Shown here piece by piece: positions 26,045 through 36,616 of a stretch of 64,000 bases of DNA. Under the pieces are notes generated by a model, which was not told the origin of the DNA, made no database searches, and saw only the letters and a list, made by a program, of their open reading frames with translations. The stretch is from Blumeriella jaapii (lineage: Eukaryota; Ascomycota; Leotiomycetes; Helotiales; Drepanopezizaceae), in assembly GCA_009599575.1 (NCBI GenBank), contig VWND01000001.1, positions 1,116,001 through 1,180,000 on the forward strand, given 5' to 3'. The translations under genes and the position numbers were made by a program. Every line of letters begins with the position of its first letter. Positions within the stretch are counted from its first letter, which is position 1.

Positions 26045-26550
26045 TGGTCTTGCTGCTCCCCGACAATGTTATTCGGAGCCATTGCGATGGAGTTGGTTTG
26101 TTTTTACTCTCGTGTTTGTGGGAACGGGCTTGGGTTGGGGTACATAAATGAGCGGCCGGTAGCATTGCATTTACTGGGCGCAAGTCAAACTTAGAGAAGC
26201 GCATCGCATCGCGCTCTGGGGTTCTTTTTGGTCGGAGTCTCGGAATCTAGCACAGGTGGGGTTGCTCGTTCTGCCGCGTTGTCATGGATGGCATGGCCCA
26301 TTCGTTTAGGGGAGCGTCAGGTAAGTAAGGGACTGACAAAGCCGTCCTCGGCTCCACAAGTTGTTGTTGTACTTGCTTGCGGATGGAAATGTCCGGGGCC
26401 CTTTTGTAGATGGAAATCATATAGGCCCGTCATAGCCAAAACTTGCATTCTCATCAGTATTCTTCTGCCCTGCATGATCATCACTATCGCTTTGACCAAG
26501 TTACTGGAGCGAGTAAGTGAGCTCACATTGTTCCTAATCGATAAGATTGA
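26045..26550. other. CHD1 downstream flank
   Basis: About 500 nt of unique sequence after the CHD1 stop codon and before the repeat block. No gene is supported. It probably contains the CHD1 3' untranslated region. Confidence 0.4.
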
Positions 26551-26764
26551 TTCATTCGTTCATTCGTTCATTCGTTCATTCGTTCATTCGTTCATTCGTT
26601 CATTCGTTCATTCGTTCATTCGTTCATTCGTTCATTCGTTCATTCGTTCATTCGTTCATTCGTTCATTCGTTCATTCGTTCATTCGTTCATTCGTTCATT
26701 CGTTCATTCGTTCATTCGTTCATTCGTTCATTCGTTCATTCGTTCATTCGTTCATTCGTTCATT
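26551..26764 (+). repeat. (TTCATTCG)n microsatellite, ~27 copies
   Basis: An almost perfect 8-nt tandem repeat. Because 8 is not a multiple of 3, every frame through it stays open and yields an artificial FVHSFIRS repeat. Confidence 0.97.

Positions 26765-26765
<1 letters not shown>

Positions 26766-26797
<32 letters not shown>
26766..26797 (+). repeat. (AC)n dinucleotide repeat
   Basis: A run of about 16 AC units directly after the 8-nt repeat. Confidence 0.97.
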
Positions 26798-26798
<1 letters not shown>

Positions 26799-26909
26799 GC
26801 AGAGTACAGTACAGTACCAACAACCACACACCCACCCAATCCATCCAGGATCTGCATCTTCTCCCCCCCTCCCCTTCCCACCCTCCTTCCCTCCGTACCC
26901 TCCTCGCCT

Positions 26910-27120
26910 AACCTTACCTACCTACCTACCTACCTACCTACCTACCTACCTACCTACCTACCTACCTACCTACCTGCCTGCCTGCCTACCTGCCTACCTG
27001 CCTACCTACCTTCCTTCCTCCCTACCTACCTACCTACCTACCTACCTACCTACCTACCTACCTGCCTACCTACCTACCTACCTACCTACCTACCTACCTA
27101 CCTACCTGTCTGCCTACCTA
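26910..27120 (+). repeat. (CTAC)n tetranucleotide array with CTGC/CTTC variants
   Basis: About 200 nt of 4-nt repeats, mostly ctac with interspersed ctgc and cttc units. It is imperfect at the 3' end, where ctagct units appear. Confidence 0.95.
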
Positions 27121-27215
27121 GCTATCTGCCTAGCTGCCTAGCTGCCATCGATCGGCAGCTAGAGCTCCCTCTCCCCCTCCATCTCTACTCTATTTTATTC
27201 TATTCTACTCGGGTG

Positions 27216-27700
27216 TGAGTGTGTGAGCGTGAGCGTGAGCGTGAGTGTAAGTGTGGTGTGAGTGTGAGTGTGAATGTGAATGTGAGTGTGAGTGTGAGTT
27301 CACGTGTGAGTGTGAGTGTGAGTGTGAGTGTGAATGTGAAGATAAGGATAAGTGTAATTGTAAATAAATGTAAGTATAAATATGAATATAATATCAGTTT
27401 GAATATGAATGTGATTGTAAATGTAAGTGTGAATATCAGTATGAATGTAAATGTGGATATGAATATGAATATAAGTGTGAACATAAATGTAAAATATAAG
27501 TATGAATACGTATATGAATATGAGCGTGGGCGTAAATAAATAAAAGTGAATATAATTCTGAATATGAATCTGAATATCAACATAAGTAAAAATTTAAGTA
27601 TAAAGATGAACATTAACATAAGTATAAATGCGAATATAAATGCGAATATGAATATAAATATGAATATAAATGTGAATACAAATGTGAGTATAAGCATCCA
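27216..27700 (+). repeat. hexamer-derived array, GTGAGT grading into GAATAT
   Basis: It starts as gtgagt/gtgagc units (27216-27345) and changes gradually to AT-rich units such as gtaaat and gaatat up to about 27700. The 6-nt period makes the open frames across it low-complexity artefacts. Confidence 0.85.
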
Positions 27701-27771
27701 AAAAAGATCGGAGGTTGGCATTATGGTCAAGGGAGCTGGGGGAGCGGGTGGTTGCTGTGGAGGGAAAGAAT

Positions 27772-28160
27772 AGGATGGGATGGGATGGGATGGGATGGGA
27801 TGGGATAGGATAGGATAGGATAGAATGGGATGTGATGGATAGGTTGGGATAGGATAGAATGGGATGGATAGGATAGGATAGGATATAGGATAGGATAGGA
27901 TAGGATAGGATAGGATAGGATAGGATAGGATAGGATAGGATAGGATAGGATAGGATAGGATAGGATAGGATAGGATAGGATAGGATAGGATAGGATAGGA
28001 AGGATAGGATAGGATGGGATAGAATGGAATGGAAAAATTCGAGGGGGCGTGAAAGGAAAGGAAAGGATGGGATGGGATGGATAGACAGGATAGGATGAAT
28101 GGGATGGATAGGATAGAATGGGATGGGATGGGATGGAAAAAATCGAGGGGGCGTGAAAGG
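27772..28160 (+). repeat. (GGGAT)n and (TAGGA)n pentamer arrays with a duplicated spacer
   Basis: gggat units lie at about 27773-27806 and taggata-type pentamers at about 27870-28010. A spacer containing tcgagggggcgtgaaaggaa occurs at about 28038 and again near 28143. Confidence 0.9.
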
Positions 28161-28405
28161 AAAGGGAGGGAGGGAGGGAGGGGGAGATAGATGAGTGAGT
28201 GGGTGTTGGATGAAGAACGGGTGTGAACTTCTTGAGTGGTGGTGTGATGTGGAAGGTACCCACGGAGATAGGTAATCTGTGGCACTGTTCATTTCAATTC
28301 ATTTCATTCATTGCACAGAAAGGTAGTGGTATCTGTGCACCAACCCAACAATGCATAACGGCCATCCCTCGTCGTCCGAAGCCATCAATCGTTCCATGAT
28401 CAATG

Positions 28406-28430
28406 CCCCCCCCCCCCCCCCCCCCCCCCC
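28406..28430 (-). repeat. 25-nt C homopolymer (G run in RRP44 sense strand)
   Basis: Twenty-five consecutive C on the plus strand. The last C is the final base of the RRP44 stop codon (TAG on the minus strand), so the transcript would read a G tract directly after the stop. Confidence 0.95.
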
Positions 28431-31400
28431 TACCTCCCACCCGTCTTGACCAACTCCAGCTTCACCTTCCTCTTCCCCGTGCTCGCCTCCTTCACGTCGC
28501 TGATGCGCACGACGACCTTCGCAAAGAGCTCGACCTCCACCTCGCGGCTGCCACGGGTCCTCAGCACGTACTCCTCGGCGTCAAAGGTGCTCTCGGGCTC
28601 CGTGTCGGCCAAGTCCCGCAGGCGAATGAGACTCTCGATGCCGAAGCGCGGGACGAAGACCACGAAGCCGTTCGAGAAGACCTTCATGACGAAGCCCTCC
28701 TCCTCGACCACACGGCCCTTGAGCGCCTGGCCGACGTAATACTCGATCGAGGCCCGGCCGGCCTGCTGCGCGTTCCGGTGCCGCACGTTGAGGTTCTTGC
28801 ACACGGCCTCGAGCTTGCCCTTGCTGCGGACGCTGGCGTCCAGCGGCTCGTAGTCGATGGCCGCTGCGAGCTGTCGGTGGGCCACGAGATCGGCGTAGCG
28901 ACGGATGGGCGACGTGAAGTGCGTGTAGATCTCCGACGCGAGACCGTAGTGCCGGAACTCGGGGTAGGCTTGCGTGCCGGAGCAGAAGTACTCTGCCGAC
29001 ATCATGCAGCGCGTCGCCATGATGCGAACGAGCGTGTTGAAGAAGGGCTCGTGGGGGTCGACGCAGCCGTCCAGGGAGTCGGCAAGCTCCTTGGAAGATG
29101 ATGTGCGGAGCTCCAGGCCGCGCTTGACCTTCAGCTGCTGACCGAGTTCCTCGAAGTTGGTCTTGGGGGGAACGCCGTGACGACGCAGCATGGCGGTTTG
29201 GGGGAAGGCGGAGTGGATCTTCGCGGCTACGCTGGTGTTGGCGAGTAGCATGAACTCTTCCACCAGGGACATGGTGTCGAGATGCTTCTTGGTCTTGATG
29301 TCGATCGGGTCGGAGGTCTCGGATTCGGTCTCGACTCTGACCTCTGGCGAGGAGAGACTGAGAGCGCCGGCGTCCATACGCTTCTGCTTGAACTTCTTGG
29401 AGAGCATGAGGAGGGTGCGGATGTTGGTCGTCAGCTCGTCGGTGTTGGCGTCGTCGATTCGAATCTGAGCTTCCTCGTAGCTGAACGCTTCTCGCGATTT
29501 GATGACCGACTTGGTGAAATCCGACCTGACAATGTCGGCCTCGGGGCTGATCTCCCAGATGGCCGAGAAAGCGTAGCGCTCAACGTATGGCTTGAGAGAA
29601 CAGAGATCGGTCCCGAGCAACATGGGCAGCATGTCAATACGTTTGTCCACCAGATACACGGTGGTCCCTCGAATGGCGGCCTCCGCATCCATAGCGTTGT
29701 TGGGCTTGACGAAATGAGACACATCTGCTATGTGAACGCCAACCTCGAAATTGCCATTCGGCAACGGTCTGGCATGGAGCGCGTCGTCGATATCTTGACA
29801 CCCGATCGGATCGATGCTACAAATCTGCAAGTCTCTGAGATCTCGTCGGTCCTTCCACCCCGGGTCGTCGGGACTGGGCGGGACGATCCAGTCGTGGCCT
29901 TCCTTGGGTAAGCAGTCCAGCACAGTCTTGGGGAACGGTCGGTATTGCACGTCGTATTCCAACAACAGAGCCTCCGTCTCGGCTCCCTTCGTCTCCAACT
30001 CACCCAGGGAGCGAACGAAATGTCCCACTGGATACCTCGAGTCCCGATCCCACGAGTCGATCGTGACCAAGACACGCTTGCCCACAATCTCGCCAGCCTG
30101 TCTCGTCCGGACCCGGATCTTGGGGATCCTCTTGTCCATGGGGATCAAGAAAACCGCCTGCTGCTTGCGGCTCTGCTTGGTCGCCGGGCTGACGGAAGAC
30201 TCATCCACGTGCCCGACGTACTGCCTCCAATTTCTCTTGACCACGCCCACAACCTTGGCGGTAGGTTGCGCTCTTCCTTCCGAGGTCTTGCTATGCGTTC
30301 TCTTGACCTCCTCCTGCAACGCTCTCCGCTCCCTCTCGGAGATGACGCCCTCCCCGCTGTCACCGTCGGCATTCTCATCCTTGGCGATCGTCTCCTCCTC
30401 GATGATCTTCGTCGAAGGCTCCTTCCACTGATCCTTCGGCAGAACCTCGACAACCACGACATCGCCCTGGACAGCACGGTTGATGTTCTCCCTCCCCAGC
30501 ACGAGTAGCGACCTTTCAAAGGCCGGGACGTGTATCGAGCCCTCCAGGTAGTTGTACGGTGAAACGTTGAAGATGCCCTGATGCAGCGTCCCATTCTTGA
30601 CCCCAGTCAACATCCTCGACACGGAGAAGTACTCGTCGTAGATGTTGCCCGTCTTCGTCGCATCCCGCATCTCGCGCCCCTCCTTGACGACAGCAATCAT
30701 GTCCAGCAAGTGATCCGCGCTCTCCAGGCCCTCCACATACGCGCTCAGCGAGCACGCCAGCAGCCCGTCCTTCTTCGCCTTCCTCAGGTTCTCCTTGTCG
30801 TCGCTCAGCATCACCACCGCGGGCACTTTCTTGCTGCTGCCCCCGGCCGCCTGCACAGCCTGCGCCAGATGCTCTGCGTACCACTTCACGGCCCTCCGCA
30901 CGGCGCGGTCGTTCCGATCGTTGATGCTCTCGCCCGCATCGCGCACGACGTGCGTCTCGAGCCGGAAATCGTTGAAGAAGACGTAGAAGCGCTTCTCCTC
31001 GCTCTTCGTGAGCCCGAGAAGGCGGTTGTAGAGGGGCAAGGAGCGATTCCGCAACTCCTCGAGGACGGTCTGCAGGATAACGACATCGTAGAAGGCGGAT
31101 TTCTGCTCGAAGAGGTCGAGCGCGTTGAGGAGCGCGTTGGTGTCGGGGACGAGGTAGTGGCCCTGCGGGTAGGCTTTGGTGCCGGCGGGCTTCTCGGAGA
31201 GCACGAACGGCGTGACTGCTCTCTCGTGTTAGCCGCTCGACGTCTGCAATTTGTGCTTCTGGGGTGCGTGAGACGAACCGTGGCCCCCAGCGTCTCGCGG
31301 CGCCGTCTCGAGACAGGTCGCGCAGAGCTTCGACGCGCATGGAATATCCTGCCTCAGATACAGCTCGCGCACGATCTTCTGGACCTTGCCGCTCTTCGTG

Positions 31401-31474
31401 CTGCGCACGTAGACCTTGCTGGAGATGTTCGAGGCGTACGGGTCTGCGGCCAGCGATCTCTTGAGACTCGTCAT
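28430..31474 (-). CDS. RRP44: exosome exoribonuclease Rrp44/Dis3
   Basis: Two exons: 31279-31474 (ATG at 31474) and 28430-31215, joined by a 63-nt intron (donor GTTCGT, branch CTAAC, acceptor GAGCAG); 993 aa, the usual family size. Exon 1 encodes the conserved N-terminus with VYVRSTKSGKVQKIVRE and CR3-like cysteines. A PIN endonuclease domain follows (LVPDTNALLNALDL; LSDDKENLRKA), then cold-shock domains. The RNB 3'-5' exonuclease domain has the catalytic Asp set in CSIDPIGCQDIDDALHAR, and a C-terminal S1 domain ends KVKLELVKTGGR. It is the processive nuclease of the RNA exosome in nucleus and cytoplasm. The coding region is GC-rich compared with neighbours. Its stop codon abuts a 25-nt homopolymer. 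Confidence 0.96.
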
Positions 31475-32087
31475 GTTGGTGATGGTCGGTTGGACGTCGT
31501 GGGGTCGAGAATCGTTGCGGCTGTCATCCAAAGAACCGCGATATTTTATAATCCTTGCAGGGGCGATCTTGGACGCGAGTAGTACTCGTTGAGAAAATTC
31601 AACGATGCGGGTCATACGATTGCTACAGCTCAAACACAAGGACTCTTCTGAGACCGGATGTTCGAAATCGTCACGTCACTTTATTTCGCAGACAATCTTA
31701 AGCTCTGGGCGCGTTGAATGAGTTGAGGAATAAGGCTGGGGGGGATCAAATTGTGAGCTAGTCCGTAAGTGGAACACGCATTGTTTACACAAATTCCCGA
31801 CTAGATTTGAGATGCTTAGGGAAGGGCCCCTAAAGTGGAGCCAACTAGGCCCACTGCTATCTAGATGCCCAGATTGAAATGAGAGGAGGGGATATAAGAG
31901 TCCAACCAAACTCCCAGCGCTTCCTGTGACTGATTCCCTCCCGATAAAAAGTCAACCAAAGATTCACAAAACAGCATCTCCCCCTTCGATTACATAGCTT
32001 TCCTAGGCGATCCGTGTAGCAGAGATAACAGACCTCGCCAGACAGACGGGGGGGGGGACAAACGCGCAACCCAAACCTCGGACAAAT
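31475..32087. other. intergenic, RRP44 promoter side
   Basis: About 610 nt between the RRP44 start and the proposed end of the next minus-strand gene. A short G run lies at 32049-32057. No coding region is supported. Confidence 0.5.
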
Positions 32088-34530
32088 TTACGACCCGTTA
32101 CCACCACTCATCAAGGGTATCTCGATCACTCTTGGGCGATCTGACGAGCCCGCTGTGAACATGTCCTGGAAAGCATCGGCAGCTACCTACAATGTCAGCG
32201 TTCTCTTCTGCTACGGCACGCTCTCTGAGAATCCCAGCATAAAGAACATCTCTGCAGATCACCAAGCCCGACGCGTGCCTGATCCGCACGCACGAAGCAG
32301 GTGTCGTGTAGGAGGAGCAGATGTCGTGTAGGAGGGTACTGTAGATGGAAAGGGCCGTACCAGCTTCGGCTACGAAGTACAGCTCGAACCACTCGCCGTC
32401 TTGCCGCATCTGATGCCGCTTCTTGTAATTCTGGCAGAAAACGTGAGGGTGGATATCCCTGAGCCAGATCCGGTGGCGGCTGCGGCGCTCTAACCACTGC
32501 GGCGACTCGGATTCTCTCGTTACTGTGAGGGAATCAGAACCTCGTCTCCAAAGGCCGGGATCGTTCGCGGAGCCTCAAGGGAGTCGCATGCGAAAAGAGA
32601 AAGCTCACTGAAAGCGGTCCATACCGGACACCTCTTCAACTCCCCCGACTTGACGGCAGCGTGGAGCCTGATGCCTCCGCACTTTTCGTCCTGAAGGACC
32701 GCAAGGCTGTGTTCGAAGCCGTCGTCGATAACCCGGCTGTGTATCTACGTCAGCTTTCCGTCACCAAGGAAACAGGTATCCACGAACCCTTGGAACAATT
32801 TCCTTTCGCCCAAGAGGACCACGTCGTCGGTGGTGACGCTAATGGTGAGCGGACAGCGTGACTTCAGGGCTGCAAAGGCGGAGTGGAAGAGCACCATTTC
32901 TGTTGGGCGTGAATTTAGTACTGAGCGCTCCCCAAAGGCAACAAGCTTGGCACAGTGAGAGGGGGCTCGGCCAGTCATCTGGAACATGGCAACGGTCCAC
33001 TTAGACCTCCAGCTCGGTCCCAAATCCAACCGAGACGTTGCAGAGACCGTGGGTCTCTTGACCGTCCAGACCTTCGAGACGCGACACGACGATTGCTTCT
33101 GGAGACGAAGAAAAACCCCTCCATACTTACTCTCCCAAGTCTTAAAAAACAGTGCCATCCACAGCTTCGGTGACATCTCATGGACACTCCAACGCCGAAA
33201 CTGCAAAGACGCACCCTTCCTCCTCACGCAAAGCTCATGAGCGCCAAAGCAGGCAGTCAGCGGATTCGTGTATCGATCGAGCCATCTGCACAGAATTCTC
33301 GTCATATCTGGTGCTTCAGGATGCAGACAGACGGCCACTGACAGACGATTTTTGTCGAATGGTCTGCTGTGTTAGCTCTACATTACCTGTGCTACTACAC
33401 AGTGCCCGACGACGGCTCTCAACTTACAGCTTGAACAACACACTCGAGCCTGGTGCAATACCTAACTCGACATCACCCATAGCCGGGCCGAAACACACGG
33501 ACCTATAACACGCTAATCAACGTCCATGGACCAGGCTAACGACACATCGCACAAGGCTGAACGATGGCCGGTGCGTGACAACTTACTCGCGCCTATGTCT
33601 CAGTCCGGTGGCTGACCGTGGCTGGTCATTGAATATCTTTTCCGCCCAGTGGCGCCGCTGCGTGCCCGGCTACGTGAGATCCAAGCACATGTATGGAACC
33701 TGAATGGAAAGAGATTTACCTCGAGATCCGGCTCCCTGGGCTGGACCGGGGCGTGGTGGGGGGCAGCTGGAGCGGGGGGCGCTAGAATGACCCGTGGTGT
33801 TGTGAGTGAGCGGGTCCATGACATCCTCTCATGACATTTTTCTCGCCTCGCGATGGGGTCAAGACACGGATGATGAGAAACCCATACCTGGGATGCCTTG
33901 CAACTTTCTCAGGTGTAGATGTCTCACGCGCAGTGATTCCAAAGCTGCCGGATCGTAGAGAGGCGAGCTGACAAGCGAGATGCGTCAGGTGAGATGGCCA
34001 ATGAGAAGAGTCGATGGGAGAAGCTCACCGTCTTAGCAAGCGCACGAGTTGGACCAGAAACTCGACGTACATGGCGAAGCGCGTCGCGATGGTCATACCG
34101 CCTTGGTCCCCAAGACGCTCGCACATGAGGGTCCATTGCGTGCGGGCTGGAAAGGCGTCGTGGTCGATGTAGGCCATCATGCTCTGGATGGTTTTACAGA
34201 GAGAGGGGAGAACGATGTTCAGATCGCTGGAGACCGATGATTAGCGATTGCCGGAGGAGACGTTCTTGCCGCGAGCTGTCTGAAGTGGAGATCGAGACGA
34301 CGGAACGACCAGTACGAGACTTACTAGATGATCATCGAGACTCTGGCACTGTAGATGGGGAAGAGGTCGTAGAGGTCTCGCAACAGCCGGCGTACCGATT
34401 CCAGCGCCCTCAGCACCGCCGTGAGGTGCTCATGGAACTCGACGCCCAGCTCGGCGCGGATCCTCAGAAGCCGGACCGCCGCTACGTCCGCGCGCTTCGC
34501 CTCCTGCCAACAGCCTTGGACCTCCTCCAT
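32088..34530 (-). CDS. unrecognised ten-exon protein (~551 aa), orphan candidate
   Basis: Reconstructed by following splice sites. Exons are 34325-34530, 34029-34226, 33888-33967, 33720-33781, 33587-33669, 33428-33502, 32788-33363, 32632-32736, 32374-32545 and 32088-32186. Phases agree at every junction and give 552 codons including stop. Most donors are GTAAGT, GTGAGC or GTATGG and several introns have CTAAC/CTGAC branch sites. The N-terminal ~160 residues are helical (RRLLRDLYDLFPIYSARVSM; TRFAMYVEFLVQLVRLLRR). A Pro/Ala linker follows (APPAPAAPHHAPVQP), then a beta-rich middle (VCFGPAMGDVELGIAPGSSV; FFKTWESKYGGVFLRLQKQS) and a basic C-terminus (WLERRSRHRIWLRDIHPHVF). I do not recognise the family. 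Upstream exons may exist. Least certain are the start and the last two introns. Confidence 0.6.
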
Positions 34531-36073
34531 GGGCGCCGGCGTGGGCACCAAGAAGTCACTGCGCTCTGGGAAGCGCTCGCCGCGGCATGCCTTCCTCGAC
34601 CACCTCACTCGTCGTCGACCAGAGATCAGAGAGCCCAACCGGCAATGCTCGCACGGGGGCGGAGAGGACAAGAGAGCGGCTCTCGGCGGCGGGGAAAGGA
34701 TGGCGTGCGCGACCGTCTGACGTGTCAGGGAGGGCCAGGGCCGTCCTGCCCGTACCGTCGAACGGATGAGAACTTTGCAATGCGCGAGGGTGCTTCTTCA
34801 TGCGCCCACGCGTCCCCCGCGAAGCAGCATCCGCACGAGAGACGGCCCATGGGTGGAGCCACGAATGCACCGCATCCGATACACATCATGGATGCAACGA
34901 GCGAATGGTTGGTTCGCGGCCGGGGACACGGCTGACCTGCGATGCCGAGCGCCCGCGGGTGGGATGGCGAGCCGCGGGTCCCAGACACACGGTGACTGGG
35001 GTTCCCCCACAGTTGGGTGCCGTGAGCAGGTGAGATTCTGCTGACCGGAAGAGACTCGGTTTGCGTAGAGGGCGGCAGAGGATGGGCATCCGAGGTGACC
35101 GCAGCATGTGTGACGCCCGCCCCCTCCGGATCTGCGGGCATGGCATCAGTGAGCGATCTTGGGCGACGAGGTCGGGGGGAGCAGAGCGTACCCTCGCGAA
35201 CCGGATCCCCGGCCCCGAAGGGCGCGCGGGTGGTGTCAGTGACACCGAAGCCACCGCCGTCGTCCTCGGTGCCCGCCCGAGACGGTTCCACAGGCCGAGT
35301 CTCGAGGTTCTTGCCATGCAGCAGTCGGCATGCGGACGATCGGCAGCTGCACGACCGACGCGTGTCCGGGCGATGGAGCGATGGGCGATGGAGCGATGAG
35401 TGACAGAGCAATGGGCGATGGTGCGATGAGTGACAGAGCAATGGACGATGGTGCGATGGAGTGATGGAGTCGTGAGGTTGTCTGGACTCGGGAGCTTGTC
35501 TGGACTCGGGATGATGGCGGCAACCGGCAGTCGGCGGCTTAGCGTGCGTTCCTCGACGCGCATCCGGGGCACTCGGGCAGCTCAGGTACGGGAGGTTACG
35601 ACGCGACATCACATCCATCATGCCACTCACATCGTCGAGGTCGCGACACCACGCACGCTAGAATACAGACATCTCATTTGCTACGCGTCGTGAAGTGCAG
35701 ACAGAGGCAGGCCCATGCTCGCGGTCCAGACCCAGCAGGGGGGAGGGCGGGAGGTCATGGGCGTCGAGTGTGATCTCCGACCGGTTCGCCTTCCGCTTCA
35801 CTGCCCACACCCTTCCCCGTCATCTCATCGAAGCATTCCCGTAGCGAATGGAAACTCGCACCATATTTCCCAAATCCATTGCAACGCGACAAAGCAACAC
35901 CCCAGCCCAAGGAAAGAAGGAATGAAAATGAGGAGAACCCTCACACACACGCGCACGCGCCACCCGCCCGACATCACATCCCAGGGAAGCCCAGGTCCGT
36001 CAAGTGTCCGTCCGGGAGATGCAGGTCGAGTTGGTGATACAAGGCCGAAAGCACGAGACAGGCTCAGCACTTC
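34531..36073. other. GC-rich intergenic region
   Basis: Long overlapping open frames occur on both strands because the sequence is GC-rich and stop-poor; none shows a recognisable motif. It may contain the promoter or upstream exons of the orphan gene. It also holds a 30-nt tandem repeat near 35395-35454. Confidence 0.4.
35395..35454 (+). repeat. 30-nt tandem repeat, two copies
   Basis: The unit begins gatgagtgacagagcaatgg. The second copy differs at one base (G to A), and gcgatgg-type half units flank both sides. A 16-nt direct repeat, ttgtctggactcggga, lies nearby at about 35478 and 35497. Confidence 0.8.
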
Positions 36074-36616
36074 CTAAGAAGACTCTTCCTCTTCAGCATC
36101 CGCCTGCGCGCGATCGTCTCGTCAGTAGGGGTGGCGTCACGCTCGCGCCGGCCGACCGACCGGCGGGGTCGGGACTCACATTGTAGGATGCCTTCTCGTC
36201 CTCGTAGCGCTTCTTGTCCTGCGCCGCCTTGGCCTCGTATGGGGTGCGTTGCTTGTCGTTCAGGGCCTTCCATCGCTCACCGAGGACCTTGCCGACTTGG
36301 CCTAGGGACGCGTCAGGAGGGGCGCTCGCCGGGCCGGCGGCGGGAGGGACGCGGGGCACATACCAAAGGTGATGCCGGGGTTCTCCTCACGGACATTCTC
36401 ACGCTGCTCGTTGGCGAAGAACATGTAGGCGGAGAGACCACGCTTGGGAGCGTTGGGGTCCTTCTTCTTCTTTTCGGTGCGGGCCTTGGTGGCTCTCTTG
36501 GGCTTGGCTTCCTAGAGGGCGGTGCGTCAGCGCGTGTTCTGTGTTCTGTGCGATGCTCGAACGCGCGGCGCGCGGCGCGAGACGCGACGGGAGGCGGGCG
36601 GGCTTACCTTGGGCAT
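36074..36616 (-). CDS. NHP6: HMG-box non-histone chromosomal protein Nhp6
   Basis: Four exons: 36608-36616 (ATGCCCAAG), 36364-36511, 36180-36301 and 36074-36103; 102 aa. A basic N-terminal tail ([20 protein letters not shown]) is followed by a single HMG box ([17 protein letters not shown], then [20 protein letters not shown]) and a short acidic tail ending EEEESS. The length and architecture match Nhp6, which bends DNA and assists FACT in nucleosome reorganisation and transcription by RNA polymerases II and III. All splice junctions are GT-AG and in phase. The first coding exon is only 9 nt, so gene finders may miss it. Confidence 0.95.

Noticed and set aside
26228..27218. Open frames of 223-227 codons with FVHSFIRS repeats, resembling a repeat protein
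   Set aside because: They are produced by the 8-nt TTCATTCG array, which stays open in all frames. There is no unique sequence with coding character.
27200..28292. Long minus-strand frames rich in ILSYP and TFIFIF repeats, resembling membrane proteins
   Set aside because: Translation of pentamer and hexamer microsatellites. The same block is open in three frames.
32625..32632. Alternative GTATGG donor in the orphan gene at 32619-32624
   Set aside because: With the acceptor at CTCACAG it would create an immediate stop codon. The GTGTCC donor at 32626-32631 with the GGAG acceptor keeps the frame open.
34725..35630. 301-codon minus-strand frame with a Cys-rich stretch (CIGCGAFVAPPMGRLSCGCC)
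   Set aside because: A GC-rich, stop-poor region with overlapping frames on both strands. It has no domain or splice support. It could still contain an upstream exon of the orphan gene.
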